Positions 9,496 to 20,690 of a stretch of 32,500 nucleotides of DNA are shown here, piece by piece. Origin of the DNA: Prorocentrum cordatum (taxonomy: Eukaryota > Sar > Dinophyceae > Prorocentrales > Prorocentraceae); NCBI GenBank assembly GCA_963575745.1, contig CAUYUJ010019604.1, positions 217,276 through 249,775 of the forward strand, read 5' to 3'. The notes beneath the pieces are model-generated. The model searched no databases, was not told where the DNA came from, and saw nothing but the letters and a program-made list of their open reading frames with translations. The position numbers were made by a program, and so were the translations under genes. Position 1 is the stretch's first letter. Each line of letters starts with the position of its first letter.

Positions 9496-12400
9496 GAAGA
9501 CGCCTACGGCGAATCACCGCCGCCCCCTGCCTTTTTGGAAGCGCCTATGTGGCCGAACGTTGAGGCCAGACCTGCCAAGCTATCGGACCATGTGTTCCCC
9601 GAATCGGTTTGGAAAGCCTTCGGGGAACACGTGGGCATCTTCAAGGTCATCTTGGCCGTCTGGAGCTTGGAGGCCATTTTGACCCTTTCGGGCTTTCTTG
9701 GAGGACGTCTTGGAGGGCTCTTGGGCCGTCTTGGAGGCCTCTAAGGCTGTCTTGGAGGACTCTTGGGCCGTCTTGGGGGCCTCTTGGGGCCGTCTTGGGC
9801 GCCTCTTGGGCGATCTTTGTGGTTACTTGGGCCGTCTCTGGCCGTCGGAGGGCAGTCAAAAAAGCAAATGCCACAATCCTTCAAAAACTCATGGGAACTG
9901 AATGATTTTGGCCTTTTCGGGCCTTCCTGGAGGCCCTCTTGGAGGCCTCTTGGGCCATCATCGGAAGTCTTGGTGGGCTCCTGGCGTCTGACGCCATCGG
10001 AAGCCGTTTGGGGCGCCTCTCTGGGCCGACTCGGGGCCCTCTTGGAATGATCCAGGGCCGTCTTGGAGGCCATCTTGGGCGTCTTCGAGCCAACTTCGGC
10101 CATCTTGGTGGGTTTCTGGCCCGTCTGACGCCGACGGGAGCCGTCTTTGGGGCCTCTCTGAACCAGCTTTGGGCCCTCTTGGGGAGCTTCGGGGCCGTCT
10201 TGGAGGCCATCTTGGGCGTCTTGGAGGCCTCTTGGCCCGTCTTGGGGCCCTCTTGGGGCCGTCTTGGGGGCCTCTTGGGCCGTCGTGGGGCCATCTCGGA
10301 GGCCTCGTGGTTGATCTTGGGGCGATCTTGGGGCCTCTTGGGCCGTCTTAAGCCGTCGGAAGGCCGAAAAGAAGCAACTGTCAAAATCCTTCAAAACCCG
10401 ATGGAAAATCAATGATCTTGGCCTCTTCGGGCCCTCCTTGAGGACCTCTTGGAGGCCTCTTGGGTCGTCTTGGGCCGTCTTGGAGGCCTCTTGGGCGAAC
10501 GTGGAGGTATCTTGGACTCTCTTGGAGCCGTGTTGGACCATCTTGGGCGGACTTGGAGGCCATTTTTGACCATCTTGGGGGCCATCTTGGGCCAACGTGG
10601 CCATCTTGGAGGCCATCTTGGGCCTTTGGGGGGGATTTTTGTTCAGGATTGAGGTTCTTGGCAATCTTACCGGGTGGCCGGCGGGACGGGCCGAAACCCC
10701 AGGGGGGGTTCTTTTTTGGAAAAATAGCCACAGCCAAAACCGAGAGGGTTCAGCACGCCAGGCACCCCTGCGATGAATCCACAGGGGGCGGCGGATCGAA
10801 GACGCCTATGGCGAATCACCGCCGCCCCCTGCCTTTTTGGAAGCGCCTATATGGCCGAACATTGAGGCCAGACCTGCCAAGCTATCGGACCATGTGTTCC
10901 CCGAATCGGTTTGGAAAGCCTTCGGAGAACACGTGGGCATCTTCAAGGTCATCTTGGCCGTCTGGAGGCCATTTTGACCCTTTCGGGCTTTCTTGGAGGA
11001 CGTCTTGGAGGGCTCTTGGGCCGTCTTGGAGGCCATCTTGAGCGTCTTGGAGGCCTCTTGCACCGTCTTGGGGGCCTCTTGGGGCCGTCTTGGGGCCGTC
11101 TTGGGCGATCTTTGGGGGCACTTGGGCCGTCTCGGGCCGTCGGAAGGCTGAACAAAAAGCAAATGCCACAATCCTTCAAAAACTCATTGGAACTGAATGA
11201 TTTTGGCCTTTTCGGCCCTTCCTGGAGGCCCTCTTGGAGGCCTCTTGGGCCGTCTTGGGCCATCTCAGGGCCATCTTCAGCCGTGCTCGTGGCCCGTCCG
11301 ACGCCGTCGGAAGCCGTTTGGGGGGCCCCTCTGGGCCGACTCGGGGCCCTCTTGGAATGCTCCAGGGCCGTCTTGGAGGCCATCTTGGGCGTCTTACAAG
11401 CCTCCTGGCCCGTTCTGGGGCCATCTTGGAGGCCTATTGGGCGATCTTTGGGCGCTCTTTGGGGGCTATTGGGTCGTATCGGGCTTTGGCTTTTTTCTGG
11501 CCTTCCTGGAGGCCCTCTTGGAGGCCTCTTGGGCCGTTAGGGGCCAGCTTCGAGCCAACTTCGGCCATCTTGGTAGGTTTCTGGCACGTCTGCTGGGGGG
11601 CCCCTCTGGGCCGACTTGGGGCCCTCTTGTGGTGCTCCAGGGCCGTCTTAGAGGCCATCTTGGGCGTCTTGGAGGCCTCTTGGGTCATCTTTGCGCCCTC
11701 TTGGGGCCGTCTTGGGGGCCTCTTGGACAGTCCTGAGGCCATCTTGGAGGCCTCTTGGGCGCTGTGGGGGCGATCTTGGGGGCCTCTTGGGCCGTCTTGG
11801 GTCGTCGGAGCGCCGAAAAGGAGCAAATACGAACAACCTTGAAAAACCTATGGAAAATCAATAATTTTGGCCTCTTGGCCCTCCTGGAAGACCTTTTAGA
11901 GGCCTCTTATGCTGTTTTGGATGCCTCTTGGGTACCTCTTGGGCCGTCTTGGGCCGTCTTGGAGCTTGGGCGGACTTGGAGGCATCTCCTCCGCTCTTGG
12001 GCAGACTTGGAGGCCATCGGAACTATCTTGGAGGCCATCTTGGGCCAACGTGACCATCATGGCGCCATCTTGAGCCGTCATGGAGGATGTTTTCCAGATT
12101 GAGGCCCCTTCTGGGACCCCGGCGGGACGGGCCGAAGCCCCAGGGGGAGTTTTTTGGGGACAAAGAACCAAAACCTAAATTTAGCACGCCAGGCACCCCT
12201 GCGATGAATCGACAGGGGGCGGCGGATCGAAGACGCCTACGGCGAATCACCGCCGCCCCCTGCCTTTTTGGAAGCGCCTATATGGCCGAACATTGAGGCC
12301 AGACCTGCCACCAAGCTATCGGACCATGTGTTCCCCGAATTGGTTTGGAAGGCCTTCGGAGAACACGTGGGCATCTTCAAGGTCATCTTGGCCGTCTGGA

Positions 12401-12900
12401 GGCCATTTTGACCCTTTCGGGCCTTCTTGGAGGGCTCTTGGGCCGTCTTGGAGGCCATCTTGAGCGTTTTGGAGGCCTCTTGCACCGTCTTGGGGGCCTG
12501 TTGGGGCTGTTTTGGGCGATCTTTGGGGGCACTTGGGCCGTCTCGGGCCGTCGAAAGGCCGAACTAAATCCTTCAAAAACTAATTGGAAATCAATGATTT
12601 GGGCCTTTTCGGCCCTTCCTGGAGGCCCTCTTGGAGGCCTCTTGGGCTGTCTTGGGCCATCTCAGGGCTATCTTCAGCCGTTTGGGTGGGCTCGTGGCCC
12701 GTCCGACGCCGTCGGAAGCCGTTTGGGGGGCCCCTCTGGGCCGACTCGGGGCCCTCTTGGAATGCTCCAGGGCCGTCTTGGAGGCCATTTTGGGCCGTCT
12801 TGGGCCATCTGAAGGCCATCTTCGGCCATCTTGGTGGGCTCCTGGCCCGTCCGACGCCGTCGGAAGCCGTTTGGGGGAATACACTGCCCCTCTGTTATGA
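9496..12900 (+). repeat. Higher-order repeat: 160-bp head plus TTGGAGGCC-type filler
   Basis: A nearly invariant head segment, from CGAAGACGCCTA through GGCATCTTCAAGGTCATCTT, begins at about 9497, 10797 and 12227. Each head is followed by a long array of short units such as CTTGGAGGCCTCTTGGGCC and GTCTTGGGGCC. Two of the three heads are preceded by a shared linker (GGGACGGGCCGAA, then CACGCCAGGCACCCCTGCGA) at about 10680 and 12125. Successive units are about 1300 and 1430 bases, and the third is incomplete. Long ORFs on both strands (up to 307 aa, Arg/Pro/Gln-rich on the minus strand, Trp/Gly/Leu-rich on the plus strand) translate the filler and are not taken as genes. Confidence 0.85.
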
Positions 12901-13580
12901 GGCCGTTGTATAGGAGAGGGAACAGAGGACAGAGTCCTTACACAGTTTTGAAGAATCAGTGAATTCAGTATGGGTCCGGCTTGAAGTGCCTCGAAGAAAG
13001 CGCGCGCACCCGAATCGCAGACATGTGGCTATATGCGGACCCGGGACAGTTTGCTTCCCGTCGTCGTCCTCGCCCTTGCTCCGTTCCCCTTCCTTTCTTC
13101 CTTCCCTTGGATGGTGTCGAAAGCGTCCGCGGCTCGGGCGGGGGAGCGCCCCTTCCCACTTCCCTCATCATTCCTCGTTCCTCTTTGCCTCCCTGCTCCA
13201 CCGTCCGTCGTCCTACCTCGTCCACCCTCCTTGTTCGAAAAGTGAAGTCCCTGGTGCCGCGTGCCCGCGTCAGCGGTAAATGCTTTTTCGATATCCAAGC
13301 ACAGCGGCGCAACCAAACAGAAGGGATTGCCAATGCGAGAGTTCGGGGCGCACCCAAAATGCGGGCGGCACGGCCGCCGAGCACAGTCACATCGCTAACA
13401 TGTAAATTATAAGTGCCTGCGGCAAGGTCCGCCCCCCTGCCGCAGCAGGGATATACGTGGCGACGCGTGACATGTGACATCTCTCGTGTTGTCGGACTGC
13501 TGTGCGGCATTCTTTGGGGTCCTTCGAGGCCTTTTGGGGCGTCTTCGGGCCGTTGGGGGCCGCTTTGGCGCCGCGTTACA
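12901..13580. other. Mixed non-repeat DNA, no gene recognised
   Basis: From 12901 to about 13490 the sequence is non-tandem with pyrimidine-rich patches (around 13065-13215). ORFs on both strands overlap and lack motifs. The end (about 13510-13570) is a short degenerate fragment of the TTGGAGGCC-type filler. Confidence 0.4.
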
Positions 13581-13745
13581 CCGCGGCCGCCCTAGGCCAG
13601 GGAAGCGCGAATTTGCGGCTCACTCGGGGGAGCCCTGGGCCGGGGAAGTGTGCATTTGCATCCCCCCCCCAGCTGGGCACGTCGACTTCGGTTCTGGGTT
13701 GGCAAAGGCGGGGCGCCCTCGAGGTGGTGAGCGTTTACCCATTCG

Positions 13746-14062
13746 AAATACACAGATCAAGGTGTGATCTGTGTACACAGTTTGTGTCTTCAACTGTGTA
13801 TTTTCGTGTGTGGGCCCGCTGTTTACGCAGATCGTGGTGTGATCTGTATACACAGATCTCGTTCCTATCTGTGTATTTGGAGTGTGCCCTTCGCGGGTGG
13901 TGTTGAATATGCGGGAACTTTCGCGTTTCTCTTCCGGCTGGTCCAGGGGGGCGTCGTGCGCGGTCGAAATACACAGTTCGTGTCTCCAGCTGTGCATTTG
14001 TTGCGCGCCGCTCGCTGGAGTGGTCACTGGGCGGGAGTTTCCGCGGGTCTCCCGGCTCATCC
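13746..14062 (+). repeat. Cluster of five TACACAG hairpins, partly in ~119-bp units
   Basis: Imperfect or perfect stem-loops lie at 13749-13775 (11-bp arms), 13774-13800 (9-bp arms), 13824-13850 (two mismatches), 13848-13876 (10-bp perfect arms) and 13967-13999 (one mismatch). All but the third use TACACAG on the left and CTGTG(T/C)AT or CTGTGTA on the right. The segment following hairpin 4 resembles the one following hairpin 5 (GCGGGA(A/G)(C/T)TTTC then CCGGCT(G/C)(G/A)TCCAGG), giving two units offset by 119 bases. No gene is evident. Confidence 0.7.
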
Positions 14063-14740
14063 AGGAGGGAGCCGTGGTCTGGGCATGCAAAGGCGCGGGA
14101 GGGTGGGGATGGTGGGCTGTGGGAAGGAAGGGGTTCGATAGGAGGGGTGGCCGAGGGGCCAAGGATGAACGGGACTGGACGAGAGCGGAGGACAGAAGCC
14201 CAGGAGGATTTGCATCGTCAGTGTCAGCATCACGAGGGCGACGGGGGTGGGGGGGGGGCAGAAGTTGGGGGGCATGATGCGCACTAAGGCGTAGAGGATG
14301 GGAGGGGGGCAGGCATGTGGACGATGGGGGAACGAATCCGGCGCAGGAGGACGACGAGGAACGACGTGAATTGGCACATGGGGGGGGCAATGTGGATGAA
14401 GGGCATGATGAGGACCGGGGCAATCGGAGTGGCATGAGGAGGGTGGGGCCACAGCGAAGGGATATTTGGAAGAGGCGGGGGATGGGGCATGAGTTCGAGG
14501 CGGGCGCCAGCTAATGATTAGTTGAACAGTGTTTTGCGTGTCCGTGCACCCCCAGAACGCACTGACTGGTTGCAGAACTTCATGATATGGTTCATCGTGC
14601 GCTTCGTGTTTCCAAGCCGAAGGCTCGAGTCCGCGACGCCCCTTGGCGTCGCGATGATGCCGCCCCGATTTGCCAGGCCGCATATGCACAGATACGCATA
14701 ATATGTGTTGCAACGTTTGTTTCATGACCTTCTCTATAGT
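14063..14740. other. G-rich non-coding stretch
   Basis: The plus strand is G-rich (GGGGTGGG-like patches) to about 14500, followed by ordinary sequence. Opposite-strand ORFs rich in Pro, His and Ser reflect this composition. No motif or splice framework is visible. Confidence 0.35.
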
Positions 14741-14744
14741 AACA

Positions 14745-14950
14745 GACCCACGTTGGAATCCGATTGGGGGATCTCTCTGGGCCGACTCGGGGCTCTCTTT
14801 GAATGCTCCAGTGGCGTCTTGGTGGCCATCTTGGGCGTCTTGAAGGCCTCCTGGGCATGTTGGCGTCTTGGGGCTCTGTCGGGATGCGTCTTGGAACCCT
14901 CTTGGGCCGTCTTGGAGCCATCTTCGAGCGCCTTGGAGCATTCTTGGTCT
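14745..14950 (+). repeat. Dispersed fragment of the 9496-12900 repeat
   Basis: The segment including CTGGGCCGACTCGGGGC, GAATGCTCCAG and GCCATCTTGGGCGTCTTG matches the filler inside the higher-order repeat (for example 11330-11390), though more diverged. It shows that the family has spread beyond its main block. Confidence 0.75.
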
Positions 14951-14974
14951 CGGCAAAACGAATATTGTTTAATT

Positions 14975-15890
14975 TGCGAGGGTTTATGGCCACGTGGACG
15001 CGAACATTACATAGTTTACAAGGGTTTGTTGCCTCGGGGACGCACGAACTGCATAAGCGAATGTGTGTGGGTTCGAGGGCGCGAATCTTGTGTAAGTTGC
15101 AAGGGATTCTGGCTTCGGGGGCGCGGCTATTGAGCAATTGTCGAGGGCTTGTGGCTTCGGGAACGCGTTTTGAATGAGGGATTCTGGCTCCGGGGACGCG
15201 ATTATTGTATATTCACGAGGGTTTGGTGCCCAAGGGACGCAACACTGAAATAATTGTCAATGGATCGTGGTCTCGGGGTTGCAAGAATTTGTATAAGCTG
15301 AAAGAGTTAATGACTTCGGGGGCGCAGATATGATATAATTTGCAATGGTTTGTTGCCTCGGGGACCAACACATATTTAATCTGCCAGGGTTACTGGCCTC
15401 GGGGATGCGAACATTGAAATTTACCATGGATCGTGGCCTCGGGGGCGCGACCGCGGTGTAATTTACGAACGATCGTGGCACCGGGGGTGCGAATGTGATT
15501 TATTTACTAAGAACTCTGGGTTCGGGGGCGCGAGCGCGGTGTAATTTTCGAAGGATCGTGGCCTCGGGGGCGCGAGCGTGGTGTACATAGGAGGGATCGG
15601 GGCCTCGGAACAGCGAGCGCGGCATAATTTAGGAGGGATCATGGCCTCGGAGGCGGAAGTGTGGTACAATTTGCGAGAGATCGTGGCCCCAGAGGCGCGA
15701 ACGTAGTTTATTTGCAGGAGATCGTGGCCTCGGGGGCGCGAGTATGGTGTATTTCGCAAGGGATCGTGGCTTCGCGGGCGCGAGCGTGGTGCAATCTGCG
15801 AAGTATCGTGGCCTCCAAGGCGCGAGCACCGCGTAATTTACGAGAGATTATGGCGTCGCGACCGCGAACCTTTGTATTTTTACGTGTTCC
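14975..15890 (+). repeat. 42-bp tandem array, about 21 units
   Basis: The right half is strictly periodic: TCGTGGCCTCGG-type boxes fall at 15555, 15597, 15639, 15681, 15722, 15764, 15806 and 15848, spacings of 41 or 42. The unit is roughly AATTTGCGAGGGATCGTGG then CCTCGGGGGCGCGAGCG. The left half is older and more diverged. The TTTGCGAG box and the ~41-bp period suggest kinship with the array at 565-789. Confidence 0.85.
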
Positions 15891-15947
15891 ACGGCCCCGC
15901 AGGAATTCAAACCACGCGACTCGGTGGTGGTAGCCGGGCTTTTTTCA

Positions 15948-16025
15948 GCTCAGCAGGAAGCAGAAAGCAGGAACCGCGGGGTAACCGGGGGTGGTAACCG
16001 GGACCAGGAAGCAGAAAGCAGGATT
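15948..16025 (+). repeat. Short direct duplication
   Basis: CAGGAAGCAGAAAGCAGGA occurs twice, separated by about 30 bases that contain GGTAACCGGG twice. No gene is associated. Confidence 0.7.
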
Positions 16026-16365
16026 GTAACATTGGGGACTGGAAATTGGAAATGGCGCAGGGAGCAGCAAGCCTAAGCCTCGCAGCCTGATGGCCCCACA
16101 AGGGGACCGGCGGAGTCGGGACGAACATTTGGCCTTGGAGAAAGGGTCGAGACTTCCAGGGACCCCGTGCTGAACACTGAACAAAGCAAAACATCGGATG
16201 TCTGGGGGTGCAGGGTCGAGGATCTATTATCCTTGATGTTCTTGGGCCTCCTGGGGCGCCCTCGTGGCGACGATTCGGTTCGCTTCGAAACTTTGGCCAG
16301 AGCGCAGTCCAGGACAGGTCCGGGGAGGGGGCGGGGTCGCTCGATGGGTGAGGTCCGGGTCTCCT

Positions 16366-16440
16366 CCCCCTCCTCCTCCTCCTCCTTTTCCTCCTCCTCC
16401 TCCTCCTCCTCCTCCTCCTCCTCCTCCTCCTCCTCCTCGT
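16366..16440 (+). repeat. (CCT)n pyrimidine tract
   Basis: About 75 bases of near-perfect CCT repeats ending at CGTCCTGCC. The upstream segment (TTGGCCAGAGCGCAGTCCAG) resembles that upstream of the GGA tract at 9017 (TTGGCCAGAGCGCGCGTCAG). Trinucleotide tracts on opposite strands therefore share a flank. Confidence 0.85.
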
Positions 16441-16775
16441 CCTGCCGCCGCACGAGAGGGCAGCCAAGACGCTGAGATAAGAGAGAGCGCGTTTCACGGG
16501 TGCTTGCCTTGTGAACATTCGGCGGCGCGTTTCGAACCCGGGGGTGCCCCTCTCCCCCCCCCCAACTCTCGGCGCCGTCGATCAGAACCAGGGGGGCTCC
16601 CCTCCCCCCTAATCCCCTCCCTCCCCCCCCCCTCCCCTCGGCGCTGGCGCCGGCGCCCGCGCGGGCGGCCGCCAGCAGCGCCGACGGCGGGGACGCAGCG
16701 ACGATTACCAGAGAGAACCTAGAGGCCGCAGAGGGAACATGCAAATCGCCATATCGATCCCTCGCCCCCAAAGAA

Positions 16776-16915
16776 GCCACCGAGAGGCCCCGAGGAAGGT
16801 CCACGAGGTTTTACACATGCTCCTCAGACGCCCCCGAGACCCTTCAAAAGAGAACTTAAGAGGTATCATCCATTAGAACTCTGACCCAAAGCCAAAACAC
16901 GGTGGCGGGAAGAGC
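16776..16915 (+). repeat. Flanking element left of the CCA tract, copy 1
   Basis: The block with GAGAGGCCCCGAG, CAGACGCCCCCGAGA, CATCCATTAG and CACGGTGGCGG matches 18262-18400 in the same order and orientation. In this copy it leads into a CCA tract. Confidence 0.7.
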
Positions 16916-16919
16916 CGAA

Positions 16920-18260
16920 GGCCACACCGCCACCACCGCCACAAACCACACCACCACCACCACCGCCACCACCAACACCACACCGAAAACGCCACCACCA
17001 CCAGCACCGCCACAACCCACCACCACCACCACCACCACCACCACCACCACCACCACCACCACCACCACCACCCCCACAACCACAACCATCACCACAACCC
17101 GCCACCACCACAAACCACCACACCACCACAACCACCTCCACCACAACCACCCGCCCACCACCCGCCACCCACCACCACCAGCGCCGCTACCAGCAGCAGC
17201 ACCACCACCAAAACCACAGCCCACCACCATCACCACCACCACAACCCACCACCAAAATCACTACAAACCACCACGCGACAACCACTACCGCCACCACCAC
17301 CTCAACCCACCACCACCACCAACAACCCACCACACAAATACCACCACCACAGCCACCACCACCACAACCACAACCACAACCACCACCACCACAACTCACC
17401 ACCCCCACCACCACCACCGCAACAACCCACCACCACTACCACCACTGCCACCACCACCACCACCACCACAACCCACCACACCACCACCACCACCGCCACA
17501 ACCACCACCATTTACCAGCAGCACAGCCCACTACCACCACCACCACCACCACATACTACCGCGCCATCACCACCGCCACCACCACCACCACCACCAGCAC
17601 CACCTCCACAAACCACCGCCACCACTACCGCCACCACCACCACCACAACCACCACCACCACAACCCACCACCACCACCACTAACCACCACCGCGCCACCA
17701 CCGCACCACCACCACCAACGCCACCACCAACACCACCACAACCCACCACCACCACAACCACAACCATCACCACAAACCACAACACACCACCACTGCCACC
17801 ACCACCACCACAACCACAACTCACCACCACCACCACAAACCACCACACCACCACCACCGCCAGCCACTGCCACCGCCATCACAACAAACCACCACACCAC
17901 CACAACCACCGCCACCGCCACAACCACCATTACGACCACAACCCACCACCACCACCACCGCCACAACTGCGACCACCACCTCAATCACCACGACAAACCA
18001 CCACACCACCACCGCCACCACCACCACCACCACCACCTTACCCCATCACCACCACCACAACTTCCACCACCACCAAAAACCATCGCACCACCACCACTAC
18101 CGCCATTACCACCACCACCACGCCACAACAACCACCACAACAACCGCCACCACCAACAACAACAACCACACCACAACCACCACCGCCACCGCCACAACCA
18201 CCACCACCACCACCACCACCACCGCCACCACCGCCACCACAGCCCACCACCACCACCACC
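16920..18260 (+). repeat. Imperfect (CCA)n tract, about 1.34 kb
   Basis: The plus strand is almost entirely C and A in CCACCACAACC-like arrangements. The 480-aa Thr/Pro/His ORF (16902-18344) and the Gly/Val/Trp ORFs on the other strand are its translations in several overlapping frames. I do not regard them as genes. The complementary strand has dense GG runs that could form G-quadruplexes. Confidence 0.9.
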
Positions 18261-18261
18261 T

Positions 18262-18430
18262 CAGAGAGGCCCCAAGTGACGCCCAAGAGGCGACCAGAAG
18301 GCCGCACAAATGCCCTTCAGAGGCCCCCGAGAGCCCTCCGATGAGACCCCAAGAAGCATCCATTAGGATTTTCAAACCAAGGCACGGTGGCGGAGCGTCG
18401 TCGTCGTCGTCATGGTCGTCGCCGTCGTCC
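18262..18430 (+). repeat. Flanking element copy 2, leading into a GTC tract
   Basis: This is the homologue of 16776-16915 (CAGAGGCCCCCGAGA, CATCCATTAGG, CACGGTGGCGG). Here it is followed by a GTCGTCGTCGTC microsatellite rather than CCA. The same element therefore carries different trinucleotide tails in its two copies. Confidence 0.7.
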
Positions 18431-18690
18431 TCGTCGACGCTCCCCGCCGCCGCCGCCCGCCGTCGCAGGCGCTGGCGCCAGCCCAGGAAAGGAAGTCGCC
18501 CCCGCCGCCGCCGCCAGCCGCCGCCGACGCTGGCGCCGGCCCGAGGAGAGGGACAGAGGAGAAGTAGGGGAAAAGGGGGATGGGGGCGGGTTCGAACCCC
18601 CCCCTTCCATCCAAGGGGGTGGGCAGTCTGGTTCCAAATCCCCCCCCTCCAAGCGACCACAGAACGCGTTTTACCTGAGATGAGAACCGT

Positions 18691-19468
18691 TTGGAGTTCG
18701 GAAAGGACTCGGTGTTACTCGGGTCGTTCCGTGGCTGTTCCTTTCGGCTCTCTTCGTGCGCCGGGACATTTCTGGTGCCAAGAAGGGGCTTCGAGTACAC
18801 CATGAGAGTTTTGCACTCAATGGCGTTGGCCACAACGGAAAATAATGTTGGGCTACGAGTCGCCCCGCTCTGGGGCGCTGCTGTCACGCCTGCGTGGACG
18901 GCACCGAAGCTCACGGAGAACCTAAGCAAGACAGTACGCGAATCCGACCTCAATTTCTTAGCAGCACATGCAGCCCAATAAGTTGGGGTTGTCAAGAAGG
19001 TCCAACAAGTTACAGCTCTTGCCACACCACGTGCAGCAGCACAGCGGACAGCTACTGAATTATCCGGCCTTGCTGCCATGACTGGCGAAGACTTGCTCTT
19101 CAAACAGAAGCGTATCCTACGCAACTGTGAAGTTGTGGTTCAGGGTTATCATGTGCCTGGCCGTACCAGAGGTCCGACGAAGAAAGTGGACGTGTGTATA
19201 GAATGTATACAATTCGAAAAAGGAAAGTACAGTGTTGTTCTTGGCCATGTTACTTTGCGACCCTGAGAACCCTGATGGACGGAAGTTTGGCCCGAGACGT
19301 TCATTCGCTGATTGGGAAGCAAAGATTGAAGCTTTCAATGGACGCACCAAGAAGCCAGGGAACCGTTGTCATTTCTATTCGTTTTTCGACCAGATGACGC
19401 AGGCAAAGAACTTGTATGTGCTACGTGCGGACAGATTCCAACAAATCAAAGGCAGCAGCGTGGAATAG
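18691..19468 (+). pseudogene. Broken coding relic of unrecognised family
   Basis: A frame opening at or before 18691, with ATG codons at 18802 and 18820, reads to an in-frame TAA at 18979-18981. It continues open in the same frame to 19266. At about 19250-19268 the sensible reading moves by one base into the frame that ends at TAG 19466-19468. Motifs seen include KQKRILRNCEVVVQGYHV and, after the shift, ENPDGRKFGPRRSFADWEAK and FYSFFDQM. The peptide has balanced composition, unlike the repeat ORFs around it, and base composition is clearly lower in GC. A stop plus a frameshift argues for a pseudogene, perhaps from a mobile or horizontally acquired gene; sequencing error and a tiny intron are the alternatives. 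I do not recognise the family. Confidence 0.6.
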
Positions 19469-19599
19469 GGATTCCCCGCTGCAATGTCCCGGCGGAGAAC
19501 CGCGGGCCACGCGGGGGTTCGTCGTCGGGCCCTCCGCCAGTGGCTCCTCCTTCTTCTCCTTGTCGTCCCCCGCCCCCTGCCCTCCCCCAGCCCATCCCC

Positions 19600-19990
19600 C
19601 TGCTGTTGCTCAGTCTTCCTCCTCGCCCTCGTCGTCGTCGTCGTCCTGGTCGTCGTCGTCGTCGTCGTCGTCGTCGTCCCCCTCCTCCTCGGCATCCATT
19701 TCCACCCCCTCATTGTCCTCCTCCTCCTCCTCCTCTTCCTCCTCCTCCTCCTCCTCCTCCTCCTCGGCATCCGTCTCCTCCTCATTGTCCTCCTCCCCCT
19801 CCTCACCATCCTCCTCCTCCTCCCCCTCCACTTCGCTCCTCCTCGCCATCCTCGTCCTCGCACTCGCCCTAGCCCTCCTCCCCTCCTCCTCCCCCCTCCT
19901 CCCCGATCACCCCCCCTCCCCCTCCTCCCCCTCGTCCCTCTCCTCCCCCTCCTCCTTCTCCTCCTCCCCCCTTCCTCCCCTCACCAGTGT
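19600..19990 (+). repeat. CCT/GTC pyrimidine-rich tract
   Basis: It begins with GTCGTCGTC runs (about 19633-19678) and continues as CTCCTCCTC with a repeated GGCATCC(A/G)T(T/C) interruption. ORFs of Ser, Leu or Pro in parallel frames are artefacts. It starts soon after the stop of the coding relic. Confidence 0.9.
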
Positions 19991-20005
19991 CGTAGGGGTC
20001 GACGA

Positions 20006-20690
20006 GCGTGGCCGAAATGTGGCTGAGGCAACTCCACTTGCCTGACTCCCCAGGGAGGAACGATCAGAAAGAGGGTGCACTCGAATGCGCGACGACCTTG
20101 CGCGGTGGTTCACGCAGGCCGCTTGCGCGGCAGCACCGTAACAGCGCCTACGCGCGACCTTACGAGGGCGGCATACGCGCGAGTGCCCGCGCAATCGACC
20201 CCCTTGAAACCCTGCGGGGGGCAGTCCCACGAGCATGCCGAAATGTGGCTGAGGCAACTCCACTCGCCTGAACCCCCCCCGGGAGAAACGATCAGAAGGG
20301 GGGTTGCACTCGAATGCGCGACGACCTTGCGCGGTGGATCACGCAGGCCGCTCGCGCGGCAGACCGCGTCACCGTAACAGCGCCTACGCGAACTTACGAG
20401 GGCGGCATGCGCGCGAGTGCCCGCGCAATCGACCCCCTTGAAACCCTGCGGGGGGCAGTCCCACGAGCGTGGCCGAGATGTGGCTGAGGCAATTCCATTC
20501 GCCTGACCCCCCAGGGAGAAACGATCAGAAGGGGGGTTGCACTCGAATGCGCGACGACCTTGCGCGGTGGATCACGCAAGCCGCTCGCGCGGCAGACCGC
20601 ATTAAGGCGCCTACGCGCCACCTTCCGCGGGCAGCTTACGCACAAGTGCACGCGCAATCGACCCCCTTGAAACCCTGCGGGTGCGCCCTC
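20006..20690 (+). repeat. 226-235-bp tandem repeat, three units
   Basis: Units start near 20011, 20237 and 20472 at GCCGA(A/G)ATGTGGCTGAGGCA. They include GCGCGACGACCTTGCGCGG and end with CCCCCTTGAAACCCTGCGGG. The third unit runs straight into the TTGCGG minisatellite. Confidence 0.9.

Noticed and set aside
9741-10664. 307-aa minus-strand Arg/Pro/Gln ORF and neighbours
   Set aside because: It follows the short-unit filler of the higher-order repeat. Similar ORFs exist in several frames and on both strands.
15928-15952. Second SL-like segment (GTAGCC ... TTTTCAGCTCAG)
   Set aside because: It matches only with several gaps and lacks the conserved spacing.
16902-18344. 480-aa Thr/Pro/His ORF
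   Set aside because: It translates a CCA microsatellite. The other strand gives Gly/Val/Trp ORFs of the same kind.
18588-18605. GGTTCGAACCCC resembling a tRNA B box
   Set aside because: No A box, acceptor stem or cloverleaf could be found upstream or downstream. Similar TTCGAACC boxes occur in dispersed repeats here.
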